From NCBI GenBank assembly GCA_016703125.1, contig JADJCR010000008.1, positions 147,586-211,585 of the forward strand: a stretch of 64,000 nt of DNA, written 5' to 3'. Of the stretch, positions 46,872 through 56,247 are shown one piece after another. Made by a program: the position numbers and the translations under genes. Every line of letters begins with the position of its first letter. Position 1 is the stretch's first letter. The notes under the pieces are model-generated. The model was not told where the DNA came from. It saw nothing but the letters and a program-made list of their open reading frames with translations, and did not search any database. Origin of the DNA: Micrococcales bacterium (GTDB lineage: Bacteria; Actinomycetota; Actinomycetes; S36-B12; UBA10799).

Positions 46872-47854
46872 AGCAGCCGCTGCCGGCGACGGCCGAGCTT
46901 GCGGATCTCGTGCGCGGCGGCGACACGATGTGGCTGGCGCGGGCCATCACGCTGGTCGAGAGCCGCAAGCCCGCACACCGGGAGGCGGCCTCAGAACTGC
47001 TGACCACGCTCATGCCGGACACCGGCGCCGCCGACCGGGTGGGTTTGACCGGTGTGCCGGGGGTCGGCAAGTCAACGTTCATCGACCAGTTCGGCACCAA
47101 CCTGACGGCTGCGGGTCACCGCGTCGCGGTGCTCGCCGTGGACCCCAGCAGCTCGCGCACCGGCGGTGCGATCCTCGGCGACAAGACCCGCATGGAGCGG
47201 CTGTCCACCGACCCGAACGCGTTCATCCGGCCCTCCCCTGCCAGCGGTTCGCTGGGCGGGGTGGCCCGTGCCACCCGCGAGTCGATCCTGTTGTGCGAGG
47301 CGGCCGGTTTCGACGTGGTACTCGTCGAGACCGTCGGGGTGGGGCAGAGCGAGACCACGGTCTCGGAGATGGTCGACATCTTCGTCGTGCTCATGCTGGC
47401 AGGGGCTGGTGACGAACTGCAGGGCATCAAGCGCGGCGTGCTGGAACTCGCCGACCTGATCGCGGTGAACAAGGCCGACGGGGACAACGTGAAGCGTGCG
47501 CGGATGGCGGCACTGGACTACCGACGGGCCGTCCACCTCATGACCCCGGCGTCGCCGAACTGGACGCCACCGGTGCTCACGTGTTCGGCGCTGACCAACG
47601 ACGGGCTGCCCGAGATCTGGGCCCAGATCGAGGCGCACCGGGAGCGACTCGCGTCGACGGGCGAGCGGGATGCCCGCCGCCAGCGCCAGCAGATCGGGTG
47701 GATGTGGTCGCTGATCGGCGACCGGTTGCTCGACCAGTTCCGCGATTCGCCCAAAGTCGCCGCGCGGCTGGCGCAGGTGGAGGCTTCGGTGCTCGCCGGC
47801 GAGCTGCCACCGGCGGTGGCCGCCGATCAGCTGCTGGCCACGTTCCTCGGGTAG
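46868..47854 (+). CDS. meaB: MeaB, methylmalonyl-CoA mutase-associated GTPase
   Basis: A 328-residue G3E GTPase chaperone of MutAB. P-loop [70 protein letters not shown] and [11 protein letters not shown] are canonical. The C-terminal arm ([19 protein letters not shown]) is the dimerisation region. ATG overlaps the mutB stop. The third gene of mutA-mutB-meaB. Confidence 0.95.
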   Translation: MKQPLPATAELADLVRGGDTMWLARAITLVESRKPAHREAASELLTTLMPDTGAADRVGLTGVPGVGKSTFIDQFGTNLTAAGHRVAVLAVDPSSSRTGGAILGDKTRMERLSTDPNAFIRPSPASGSLGGVARATRESILLCEAAGFDVVLVETVGVGQSETTVSEMVDIFVVLMLAGAGDELQGIKRGVLELADLIAVNKADGDNVKRARMAALDYRRAVHLMTPASPNWTPPVLTCSALTNDGLPEIWAQIEAHRERLASTGERDARRQRQQIGWMWSLIGDRLLDQFRDSPKVAARLAQVEASVLAGELPPAVAADQLLATFLG

Positions 47855-47901
47855 GCGTCGCACGGTCGCGGATGGACGTTGGGCCCGCGTACCCTCGAGG
47901 C

Positions 47902-48927
47902 GTGCGTCGCTGGCTGATGGTGGTCGGGCTGGTCGCTGCGGTGACTCTGCCGGCGGCGCCGGCCACCGCCTACCAGGCGCCCGGTCCCCGCTGGCCCGGG
48001 AACACCATCCGCTACCACGACACCCTGCCGAAATCCTGGAACTGGAGCATCCGCAAAGCCGTCCGCACGTGGAACACCTCCGGTGCGCGGATCCGCTTCC
48101 GGAAGGTCGAGCGGGCGCGGGCCCAGGTGATCATCGGCTACGGCGGTCTGGGCAATGCTGCGGGCCTGGCCACGATCGGGCAGCGGCCCGGGGCGTTCGT
48201 GAAGGTCAACCGGCTGATGTTCAAACCCCTGCGGCCGGGCCTGCGGGTCTTCGCAGCGCAGGTGCTGGCACACGAATTCGGTCACGTCCTGGGCCTGGGT
48301 CATGTGCAGTCCGACAACTGCCGGTTGATGTCCACCCCCCTGCTCACGTTCTGCCCCAAGCCACCGGAGTCGTGGCTGTACGACTGCGCCTGGCTGGCCA
48401 CGGACGACCGCCGCGGCGCGGTCCACCTGTACGGCGGCTCGCCGCGGCAACCACGGCGCCAGTACTGCCTGCGAGAGCCGAAGCCACCGCAAATGCTCGA
48501 CGTGAGGTTCCGCTCCGGCGATCCGGTGCGCATCACGTGGCGGGTTCCGGCAGGGCTGCGACCGGGCACTTACGTGACCGTCGGGGTCTACGAGCAGAGC
48601 CGGTGCGAGGGCGACGTCGCGGCGCCGTTGCTGAGCTCGGCGCGGGTCCGTGCGGCGCGTGGGTGGTGGAAGGGGAGTCACCCCGGGCTGGTCCCGCACT
48701 GCTATCAGGTGCAGGTGCACAACCGGTACGGCCTCGGTGCCGATCCGGTCCTGGGGCTGGCGACGGGGCCGGGCCGGGCTGACCCAGCCTCCGTAGGCTT
48801 GACCCATGCCCCGCCTCGCCACGCCCGACGACGCGGAGGCCATCGCCCGGCTGGCTGCGCGGACCTTCCCGCTGGCCTGCCCGCCGACGACCACGCAGGA
48901 GAACATCGAGGCGCACATCCGCGGTGA
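47902..48927 (+). CDS. secreted matrixin-like zinc metalloprotease (3' end uncertain)
   Basis: An exported metzincin-type protease. GTG 47902 opens the signal peptide RRWLMVVGLVAAVTLPAAPA. NTIRYHDTLPKSWNWSIRKA and VRTWNTSGARIRF are the matrixin N-terminal region. The zinc site is VLAHEFGHVLGLGHV (HExxHxxGxxH), and RLMSTPLL supplies the Met-turn. A C-terminal ~130-residue beta domain follows. The frame runs 122 bases into the next gene; the residues after GLATGPGRAD look like a shadow. The real stop is probably near 48785, reached by one base change of frame. Confidence 0.8.
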   Translation: MRRWLMVVGLVAAVTLPAAPATAYQAPGPRWPGNTIRYHDTLPKSWNWSIRKAVRTWNTSGARIRFRKVERARAQVIIGYGGLGNAAGLATIGQRPGAFVKVNRLMFKPLRPGLRVFAAQVLAHEFGHVLGLGHVQSDNCRLMSTPLLTFCPKPPESWLYDCAWLATDDRRGAVHLYGGSPRQPRRQYCLREPKPPQMLDVRFRSGDPVRITWRVPAGLRPGTYVTVGVYEQSRCEGDVAAPLLSSARVRAARGWWKGSHPGLVPHCYQVQVHNRYGLGADPVLGLATGPGRADPASVGLTHAPPRHARRRGGHRPAGCADLPAGLPADDHAGEHRGAHPR

Positions 48928-49312
48928 ACTCAACGTGGAGCGCTTCCGCGAGCAGATGGCCACCGCCGCCTTCCTGGTCGTCGACGCCGGGGACGGCGAG
49001 GTGTGCGGCTACGCGATGATCGCCACCGAGCCGCCGCCCATCGACCACGACTGGCGCAACCCCGCTGAGTTACGGCGGATCTACGTGGACGCCGACCAGC
49101 ACGGGCAGGGTGTGGCCGCCAGCCTCATGCGCATGAGCCTCGAGCTCGCCGCGCAGGCCGGCCACGACTGGCTGTGGCTGGGCACGAACATGGACAACGC
49201 CCGTGCGTTGCGGTTCTACGAGAAGTCCGGGTTCAGAATCGTCGGGGAGCGCACGTTCCGCGTCGGACCGTCGGTCGAGTCCGATTACGTGTTGGCCCGC
49301 CCCGTACCGTAG
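48806..49312 (+). CDS. GNAT family N-acetyltransferase
   Basis: A 168-residue acetyltransferase. PDDAEAIARLAARTFPLACP is the N-terminal helix, RRIYVDADQHGQGVAASLMR contains the acetyl-CoA pyrophosphate loop (Q-x-x-G-x-A/G), and MDNARALRFYEKSGFRIVGE is the conserved C-terminal block. The acceptor is unknown. The end is 4 bases before the next gene, suggesting co-transcription. Confidence 0.85.
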   Translation: MPRLATPDDAEAIARLAARTFPLACPPTTTQENIEAHIRGELNVERFREQMATAAFLVVDAGDGEVCGYAMIATEPPPIDHDWRNPAELRRIYVDADQHGQGVAASLMRMSLELAAQAGHDWLWLGTNMDNARALRFYEKSGFRIVGERTFRVGPSVESDYVLARPVP

Positions 49313-49316
49313 GGCC

Positions 49317-50495
49317 ATGCGCGACTACGACCTCGTTGTGTACGGCGCCACCGGTTTCACCGGCCGGCTCGTGGCCGAGTACCTCGCCAGCCGGGATGGC
49401 CCGGAGCGGATCGCCCTGGCCGGGCGTTCGCAGTGGAAGCTGGAATCGGTGCGCGACGAGATCGGCGTCGACTGGCCCCTTCTCGTCGCCGATGCCGCGG
49501 ACCCCAAGGCCCTGCAGAAGGTGGCCGATTCCACCACCGCGATCGTCACCACCGTCGGGCCCTACTGGCGGTACGGCCTGCCGCTGGTGGAAGCCTGCGC
49601 GAAGGCCGGCACCCACTACGCCGACCTGGCCGGCGAGGTGTTGTTCATGCGGGAGAGCATCGACCGGTACGACGCTGTGGCCAAGAAGTCCGGTGCCCGC
49701 ATCGTGCATGCCAGCGGGTTCGACTCGATCCCCTCCGACCTCGGCGTGTACCTGCTACAGGAGGCGGTGGGCGGTCCCTTGGGGGAGACGGTCATGGCGG
49801 TGCGGTGGGCCAGTGGCGGCTTCAGCGGGGGCACCATCGCCAGCGGGATCGGGCAGATGGAGGCGGCCAAGGCGGACCCGTCGCTGCGGCGGGTGATGGA
49901 GGACCCGTACGCACTGACCCCGGGTGAGAGCGGCCCCGACGCCGGGGATCAGATCTGGGTGCGCTACGAGCCCGTGCTCGACTCGTGGACCGGTCCGTTC
50001 GTGATGGCGGCGATCAACACCCGCGTGGTGCGCCGGTCCAACCTGCTGCTCGGTCATCGGTACGGCCGCGACTTCACGTACAAGGAGGTCGTCGCGACCG
50101 GGCCGGGGCTCGGGGGGCGCGCGCGGGCGACCGCGCTGGCGGCGGCGTCGACCGGTGGCATGGCCGCGCTGTCCATCGGCCCTGCCCGTGCGGTGATCTC
50201 CCGATTCCTCCCCGACCCCGGTGAGGGACCGGGTCCGGAAGCCCGGGAGAAGGGCGGGTTCCGCGTCGAGTTCCGCAGCACCCCCGGCGACGGTGAGGTG
50301 TACGCCGCCGAGGTGATCGGCAAGGGCGATCCCGGGTACGCGGCCACTTCGCGCATGCTGTCCGAGGCGGGCCTGTGCCTTGCGACCACCGAAGGACCGG
50401 CTGGGGTGCTGACGCCGGCGAGCGCGATGGGCGATGCGCTCGTGGAGCGGCTGCGCGACGCCGGCATGACCTTGCGTGCTTGGCGAGTGCGCTAG
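49317..50495 (+). CDS. saccharopine dehydrogenase-like NAD(P)-binding reductase (trans-acting enoyl reductase type)
   Basis: A 392-residue protein. The N-terminus YDLVVYGATGFTGRLVAEYL is a Rossmann fold with GxTGFxG. ALAGRSQWKLESVRDEIG, VTTVGPYWRYGLPLVEACA, AGTHYADLAGE and VHASGFDSIPSDLGVYLLQ are shared with the mycobacterial saccharopine-dehydrogenase-like trans-acting enoyl reductases. The role here is unknown; there is no polyketide synthase nearby. Start ATG 49317. Confidence 0.82.
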   Translation: MRDYDLVVYGATGFTGRLVAEYLASRDGPERIALAGRSQWKLESVRDEIGVDWPLLVADAADPKALQKVADSTTAIVTTVGPYWRYGLPLVEACAKAGTHYADLAGEVLFMRESIDRYDAVAKKSGARIVHASGFDSIPSDLGVYLLQEAVGGPLGETVMAVRWASGGFSGGTIASGIGQMEAAKADPSLRRVMEDPYALTPGESGPDAGDQIWVRYEPVLDSWTGPFVMAAINTRVVRRSNLLLGHRYGRDFTYKEVVATGPGLGGRARATALAAASTGGMAALSIGPARAVISRFLPDPGEGPGPEAREKGGFRVEFRSTPGDGEVYAAEVIGKGDPGYAATSRMLSEAGLCLATTEGPAGVLTPASAMGDALVERLRDAGMTLRAWRVR

Positions 50496-50528
50496 TCATC
50501 ACCGGCGGCACCGGACTAGCCTCGGCGT

Positions 50529-50801
50529 ATGAGTAGCGACGAGGAGCTGCGCAGGGCCGCGGTCAAGCGCATCAAGGACAAGCGCAACGCGATCAGCACG
50601 GTCGGGATCTTCGCGATCGTGTCGATCCTGCTCACTGCGATCTGGGCGTTGTCCGGCGGCGGGTACTTCTGGCCGGCGTGGGCGATGTTCGGGATGGGCG
50701 TGGCGGCGCTGTTCATCCTGTGGGGCACGTTCGGCCCGCAGAGCCGCCACCCGTCGGAGCAGGAGATCGCCAACGAGATGCGACGGATGCGCGGTCAGTA
50801 G
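50529..50801 (+). CDS. 2TM domain membrane protein
   Basis: A 90-residue protein. A basic helix (LRRAAVKRIKDKRNAIST) precedes two hydrophobic helices (VGIFAIVSILLTAIWALSG and FWPAWAMFGMGVAALFILWG) joined by a short GGYFWPAW turn, the pattern of the 2TM domain family. A charged C-terminal tail follows. Convergent with the VanZ gene, overlapping it by 7 bases. Confidence 0.75.
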   Translation: MSSDEELRRAAVKRIKDKRNAISTVGIFAIVSILLTAIWALSGGGYFWPAWAMFGMGVAALFILWGTFGPQSRHPSEQEIANEMRRMRGQ

Positions 50802-51139
50802 TCGGCGGGCTGCAATTCGCGTCGCGCGAGCCACCACCCGGCGGCGATGCCCACCACGTCCGCGGCGAGGTCCAGGACGTCCCCGCCGCGCTGGGACAGC
50901 CAGAGTTGTTGCACCGTCTCGCTGAGCACCGCCTGCGCCAGCATGAGTCCGACCGTCCAGCGGGAGCTGACTCCGGCCCGCATCGCGAGCCAGGTGACCA
51001 CGGCGAAGAGTGCGAAGTGCGCGACTTTGTCCAGCGGCAGACCGGTGTCGACCGATGGCGGGCGCGGCACGTACAGGGCCCAGAACTGAACGAGCAGGGC
51101 GGCGGCGAACCCGACCTGCCATCCCCGCCGAGTGCCCAC
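50795..51139 (-). CDS. VanZ-like membrane protein
   Basis: About 114 residues with four hydrophobic segments. LPLDKVAHFALFAVVTWLAM and LSQRGGDVLDLAADVVGIAA match the VanZ family pattern (D-x-x-x-H-F ... RG-x-x-D-x-x-x-N/D). I chose GTG 51139 (VGTRRGW); ATG 51163 gives eight more residues but nearly meets the start of the divergent gene. Family members are linked to glycopeptide tolerance or phosphatase-like functions; here the role is unknown. Confidence 0.72.
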   Translation of the reverse strand: MGTRRGWQVGFAAALLVQFWALYVPRPPSVDTGLPLDKVAHFALFAVVTWLAMRAGVSSRWTVGLMLAQAVLSETVQQLWLSQRGGDVLDLAADVVGIAAGWWLARRELQPADY

Positions 51140-51161
51140 GCGATCAGCGTAGGTTAGGGCC

Positions 51162-51542
51162 ATGAAGACGACGGCGAACCAGGGTGACCCCGAGGCCTTC
51201 CTCGCCGACGTGCCGGACCCGAGGCGCCGCGAGGACGCCGGCGCACTCGCGCGGATCATGTCCGAGGTGACGGGCGCGCCGCCGGTCATGTGGGGTGGCT
51301 CGATCCTGGGATTCGGCAACAGCGAGTACACCAACACCACTGGAACGCACCCCTGGTTCACCGTCGGGTTCTCCCCGCGCAAGGCGGCGCTGGCCCTGTA
51401 CGTGCCGGGCGCGGTGGACTCGGATCTGCTGGAGCGCCTTGGGCCGCACAGCACGGGGAAGGGTTGTCTGTACATCAAGGACCTGCGGGCCGTCGACGTG
51501 GCGGTCCTGCGCCAGATCATCGAAAGAGGAGCACAGGCATGA
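51162..51542 (+). CDS. DUF1801 protein
   Basis: A 126-residue DUF1801 (YdhG-like) protein: DPRRREDAGALARIMSEVTG, PPVMWGGSILGFGNSEY, FTVGFSPRKAALALYVPG, KGCLYIKDLRAVDVAVLRQI. Small soluble domain of unknown role. Its stop overlaps the enoyl-CoA hydratase start (ATGA), although the two functions have no obvious link. Confidence 0.8.
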   Translation: MKTTANQGDPEAFLADVPDPRRREDAGALARIMSEVTGAPPVMWGGSILGFGNSEYTNTTGTHPWFTVGFSPRKAALALYVPGAVDSDLLERLGPHSTGKGCLYIKDLRAVDVAVLRQIIERGAQA

Positions 51543-52318
51543 AGGTGGAGGTGGAGCGGCGCGGGCACGTGCTGCTCATCGGGATCAACCGCCAGGAGAA
51601 ACGCAACGCGTTCGACCTGGAGCTCATCGAGCAGTTCGCGGCCGCCTACGAGCAGTTGGGCGACGACCCTGCGCTGCGGGTCGGGGTGGTGCACGCGTTC
51701 GGCGAGCACTTCAGCGCCGGGCTGGACCTCGCCGAGGTGGGCCCCAAGGTCGCTGAGAAGGGTCCGGCGGCCCTGGCGGGCAGTTACCGGTACGACCCGT
51801 TCGGGATGTGGGCCCCGCCGGTGCCGAAGCCGGTCGTGGTGGCCATGCAGGGCATCGCCTACACCTTGAGCATCGAGTTGGCGCTGGCCAGCGACATCGT
51901 GATCGCCGCGGACGACGTGCGCTTCCGGCAGTTGGAGATCGGGCGCGGGATCATCCCGTTCGGTGGGGCGACGCTGCGCGCGACCGCCCAGCTCGGGTGG
52001 GGCAACGCGATGCGGTTCCTGCTGACCGCCGACGAGTTCGGCGCCGACGAGGCCTACCGGATCGGCCTCGTGCAGGCGGTGGTCGCGCCGGGTGAGCAGT
52101 TCGACCGGGCCCTGGCCATCGCCGAGACCATCGCCAAGCAGGCGCCGCTGGGGGTGCAGGAGACGCTGGCCAACGCCCGCGTCGCCCGCGACCTGGGCGA
52201 GGACGCGGCGCGCGAGCACCTTCAGCAGGTGCTGCCGCGGATCCTGACATCGAAGGACGCGATGGAGGGTGTGCAGAGTTTCCTGGAGCGCCGGGAGGCC
52301 CGGTTCACGGGGGAGTAG
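51539..52318 (+). CDS. enoyl-CoA hydratase/isomerase (crotonase) family protein
   Basis: A 259-residue crotonase. ATG 51539 follows AGAGGAG. INRQEKRNAFDLELIEQFAA carries the N-terminal CoA-binding segment, VVHAFGEHFSAGLDLAEVGP the first oxyanion-hole loop, and PKPVVVAMQGIAYTLSIELA the second. In the hydratase motif the usual Glu positions read ALASDIVIAADDVRF and LEIGRGIIPFGGA, so it may act as an isomerase or hydrolase rather than a hydratase. Intact. Confidence 0.83.
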   Translation: MKVEVERRGHVLLIGINRQEKRNAFDLELIEQFAAAYEQLGDDPALRVGVVHAFGEHFSAGLDLAEVGPKVAEKGPAALAGSYRYDPFGMWAPPVPKPVVVAMQGIAYTLSIELALASDIVIAADDVRFRQLEIGRGIIPFGGATLRATAQLGWGNAMRFLLTADEFGADEAYRIGLVQAVVAPGEQFDRALAIAETIAKQAPLGVQETLANARVARDLGEDAAREHLQQVLPRILTSKDAMEGVQSFLERREARFTGE

Positions 52319-52353
52319 CGCCCGGGCTCGACCCCCCGATTCCCGACCCCCGG

Positions 52354-52480
52354 TTGTGACGAAGGTGCGGGGGCTGCGGGCTGGTTTGTGGTGATGGTGC
52401 TGGGTGCGGGGCTGTGGAGCGCGCACCTTCGTCGCATTGCGACGGTGGTGCTCGGCACCTTCGTCGCAAAGGCGCGGCCG
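52354..52480. repeat. MITE-like repeat, copy A
   Basis: About 127 bases with imperfect terminal inverted repeats TTGTGACGAAGGTGC and GCACCTTCGTCGCAA. Nearly identical to copy B at 52556 and close to copy C at 19331. Starts 36 bases after the enoyl-CoA hydratase stop. Non-coding. Confidence 0.65.
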
Positions 52481-52486
52481 GCACCC

Positions 52487-52514
52487 GGGGGGGGGGGGGG
52501 GGGGGGGGGGGGGG
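52487..52514. repeat. 28-base G homopolymer
   Basis: An uninterrupted run of 28 G on the plus strand between repeat copies A and B, followed by a second run of 10 G at 52546-52555. Lengths at such runs are rarely exact in assemblies. Confidence 0.9.
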
Positions 52515-52555
52515 AGCGCGGGGCTGCGCGGGGGGCCGGCCGCGCGGGGGGGGGG

Positions 52556-52681
52556 TTGTGACGATGGTGCGGGGGCTGCGGGCTGGTTTGTGGTGATGGT
52601 GCTGGGTGCGGGGCTGTGGAGCGCGCACCTTCGTCGCATTGCGACGGTGGTGCCCGGCACCTTCGTCGCAAAGGCGCGGCC
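52556..52681. repeat. MITE-like repeat, copy B
   Basis: A direct-orientation copy of A, separated from it by 75 bases containing both G runs. Terminal sequences are TTGTGACGATGGTGC and GCACCTTCGTCGCAA. It ends 15 bases before the 3' end of the AlbA-domain gene. Confidence 0.65.
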
Positions 52682-52695
52682 GCGGCGCGGGGAGA

Positions 52696-53465
52696 TCAGC
52701 GCAACCGCCGCCGGCCCCACCGGTCCGCGGCATAACTGAGGGCCTCGTCGACGCCGAGTTGCCGGGTGGAGTTGCCCACCCGCACCCACATCTGTACGGC
52801 CTGCCCCTTGCCCGGGCTCAGGTACACCGGCCGGGTGGCGCCCAGCACGCGCACATGACAGATGGTCGTGGCGTCCAGCCGTGGGAAGTCCACCTCGACG
52901 TTCGCAGTGGCCGTGGCGCCGAGGGTCTTGCTCAGGTGGTCGCGCAGCCACAACTCGTAGCGGTCCACGTCCGGGTTCTTCATGAACTTGAAGTCGTCGG
53001 CCAGGCCGAGGGCGCGCCCTCGTCGTCCACCCCGATGAGCAGGTCGCCGCCGCCGGAGTTCGCGAGTGCGGCCACGGTCTTGGCGATCACCATCTCGATC
53101 TTGTCGTCGCGTGCCCCGGTGTGCAGGTTGCACCGGGCGGTCGACTTGAACTCCACCCGCGCGGTCTCGCCGCCGGCGACGAGTTCGGCGGCGGTCAGCC
53201 GCGGCTGGCGGGTGAAGTATCCGACGATGAGCATGACCACCACGGTGCTGACCGCCGAAGCCACGATCATGCCGAGCCAGTGCTCGCGGTAGTAACCGCC
53301 GCGCAGCAGTGACATCACCAGGGCACCGAAGGCCGCCCCGAGGATCCCCGACAGCACTGCCTCCGCCCAGCCCAGTCGCACGCGGGAGCCCATGAGCCGG
53401 CGCATGACCAGCCCCAGGCCGGCGCCGAACGCAACAGCGGTGAGGAAGGCGAGACTGAGGTTCAT
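52696..53465 (-). CDS. membrane-anchored AlbA_2/Schlafen-type ATP-binding domain protein, one frame break
   Basis: About 255 residues. The N-terminal third has three hydrophobic segments (LSLAFLTAVAFGAGLGLVM, LSGILGAAFGALVMSLL, MIVASAVSTVVVMLIVGYF). The C-terminal part is an AlbA_2 (Schlafen AAA-type) domain: ARVEFKSTARCNLHTGARDD, KTVAALANSGGGDLLIGVDD and, after a frame change near 53010, DDFKFMKNPDVDRYELWLRD and TICHVRVLGATRPVYLSPG. The start is ATG 53465, divergent from the next gene by 25 bases. Schlafen-like domains often act in nucleic-acid or defence contexts, but no partner is seen here. Confidence 0.72.
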
Positions 53466-53490
53466 GGCTGCACCAAAGTATCGTGCAGCC

Positions 53491-54477
<987 letters not shown>

Positions 54478-54492
54478 CCCTAGGCTCGAACC

Positions 54493-54969
54493 ATGGCAGC
54501 ACCCCCAGACGAGCGCAGCGCCCGCGCCACCATCGACATCGAGGCCCCGCCGGAGAAGGTGTACGCACTGGTGGCTGACGTCAGCCGGGTCGGGGAGTGG
54601 TCGCCGGAGGCGACCGGGGCGCGCCGCGCGTCGCACACTCCGAATGCCGGCGACACGTTCTGGGGCTTCAACCGCAAGGGCATCTGGCGCTGGTTCACGT
54701 ACTGCACCGTACGCGAGGCCGAACCAGGCCGGCGTTTCGTGTTCGACGTCGACTTCCCGCCGATGCCCATCTCGCGGTGGACCTACGACCTCGAGCCGAC
54801 GCCGACCGGCTGCCGGGTCACCGAGACGTGGGTGGACCGGCGGGAGGGTCCGCTGGCCAAGCCGATCACGTGGATCGGTGGGGTGTTCATCCCCGGTCCG
54901 CGCGCGCCGCACAACCAGCGCAACATCGAGACGACGCTGCAGCAACTCAAGGCCGTGGCCGAAGGGTAG
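54493..54969 (+). CDS. SRPBCC (polyketide cyclase/dehydrase-like) lipid-binding protein
   Basis: A 158-residue START-like fold protein. IDIEAPPEKVYALVADVSRV and EWSPEATGARRASHTPNAGD mark the family start, then FVFDVDFPPMPISRWTYDLE and CRVTETWVDRREGPLA. It binds a hydrophobic ligand; nothing more specific can be said. Starts 15 bases after the MDR gene and runs into the PPK2 gene after 9 bases. Confidence 0.78.
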   Translation: MAAPPDERSARATIDIEAPPEKVYALVADVSRVGEWSPEATGARRASHTPNAGDTFWGFNRKGIWRWFTYCTVREAEPGRRFVFDVDFPPMPISRWTYDLEPTPTGCRVTETWVDRREGPLAKPITWIGGVFIPGPRAPHNQRNIETTLQQLKAVAEG

Positions 54970-54978
54970 GAGCACCCC

Positions 54979-55890
54979 ATGCCGATGGACAAGAAAACGC
55001 TCGACCAGCTCAAGATCGAGCCGGGCGAGAGGTTCCGCATCAAGGACCACAACGCGGACTGGCTGCCGGAGGCTGTCCGGGACCTCGACAAGGGCGAACG
55101 CAAGAAGCGTGCAGAGGCGATGCTCGAGGAGAACCGCCGGGAGCTCGCCGAGGCGCAGGAACTGCTCTACGCCGACGGCAGCCACAGCGTCCTGATCGTG
55201 TTCCAGGCCATGGACGCCGCCGGCAAGGACGGCACGATCCGGCACGTCATGTCCGGGGTCAACCCGCAGGGGTGCGCGGTGTCCTCGTTCAAGGTGCCCA
55301 GCGCCACGGAGTTGTCGCACAACTACTTGTGGCGCTACTCCATGGCCCTGCCGGCGCGCGGGATGATCGGCATCTTCAACCGCTCCTACTACGAGGAAGT
55401 GCTCGTGGTGAAGGTGCACCCGGAAATCCTCGAGCGCGCCGACCTGCCGGCGGAGGACGTCGACAAGCACATCTGGAAGCACCGTTATGAGGACATCAAC
55501 AACTTCGAGCAGCACCTCGCCCGCAACGGAACCACCATCCTGAAGTTCTTCCTCAACGTCTCCAAGGAGGAGCAGCGGGCACGGTTCCTGGAGCGCCTCG
55601 AGGAGCCCGACAAGAACTGGAAGTTCAGTTCCGGGGACATCGTGGAGCGCGGGTTCTGGGACGACTACATGAGGGCCTTCGAGGACGCCATCAACGCCAC
55701 CAGCACTCCCTGGGCGCCCTGGTACGTGATCCCGGCGGACCGCAAGTGGGCGATGCGCGCGGCGGTGTCGGACATCATCACGACAACCATCAAGGACCTG
55801 CCGCTGGCCTACCCGACTGTGGCCGAGGAGGAGAAGGCGCGGCTGATCGAGGCCAAGGAGCAACTGCTGGCCGAGGGTGACTCCGGCTGA
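54979..55890 (+). CDS. ppk2: polyphosphate kinase 2 (PPK2) family protein
   Basis: A 303-residue PPK2. Walker A-like VLIVFQAMDAAGKDGTIRHV, DPQG-like GVNPQGCAVSSFKVPS, WRYSMALPARGMIGIFNRSY with the Walker B region and lid, HVHPEIL-like VKVHPEILE and HYRDINNFE-like RYEDINNFEQHLARN. The enzyme moves phosphate between polyphosphate and nucleotides. The start may be ATG 54979 or ATG 54985. Class cannot be fixed from motifs alone. Confidence 0.9.
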   Translation: MPMDKKTLDQLKIEPGERFRIKDHNADWLPEAVRDLDKGERKKRAEAMLEENRRELAEAQELLYADGSHSVLIVFQAMDAAGKDGTIRHVMSGVNPQGCAVSSFKVPSATELSHNYLWRYSMALPARGMIGIFNRSYYEEVLVVKVHPEILERADLPAEDVDKHIWKHRYEDINNFEQHLARNGTTILKFFLNVSKEEQRARFLERLEEPDKNWKFSSGDIVERGFWDDYMRAFEDAINATSTPWAPWYVIPADRKWAMRAAVSDIITTTIKDLPLAYPTVAEEEKARLIEAKEQLLAEGDSG

Positions 55891-55999
55891 CCCGGCATCA
55901 ATCCGTCGCGTCGCGGTTGCACCCACCGCAGGCTCCGTCGTGGCGACTGGATGTGTGCGAGGTAGGTCGATGGCTCCCGGTCCCCACGTCGGCGGCGCC

Positions 56000-56190
56000 C
56001 CCCGCTCCTCGGGATGTACGAGGTCCGGCACCGGCACTCCGACCGCCTCATCCGGATCCCAGCCCAGCAGATCGACCACCGCAGGTGAGGCGAAGGTGAT
56101 CCGCCCGTGCGCATCGGTGGTAAAGACCGTGTCCTGGATGTTCTGCAGCAGGGCGTGGTAGCGCTCCTCGGAGTACTGCTGGGACGAGGG
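56000..56190 (-). pseudogene. orphan PAS-domain fragment
   Basis: The minus strand encodes about 62 residues, YSEERYHALLQNIQDTVFTT then HGRITFASPAVVDLLGWDPD and PVPDLVHPEERG, a recognisable PAS sensor core. No start, kinase or GGDEF partner is present, and the frame continues only into shadow sequence. It is a remnant of a lost signalling protein. Nothing else is seen in 55891-56247. Confidence 0.6.
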
Positions 56191-56247
56191 CCTGAACACC
56201 CCTTGCGATCTTGGTTCGGACGATGGTGGGCTGTCAGAGTGGACCCC

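Noticed and set aside
52354..52681. CRISPR array
   Set aside because: Only two similar units with a homopolymer between them and no regular spacers; no cas genes in the window.
50795..52951. 718-codon minus-strand open frame
   Set aside because: Only its last ~114 codons are a gene (VanZ-like); the rest is antisense to DUF1801 and enoyl-CoA hydratase genes and includes the repeat region.
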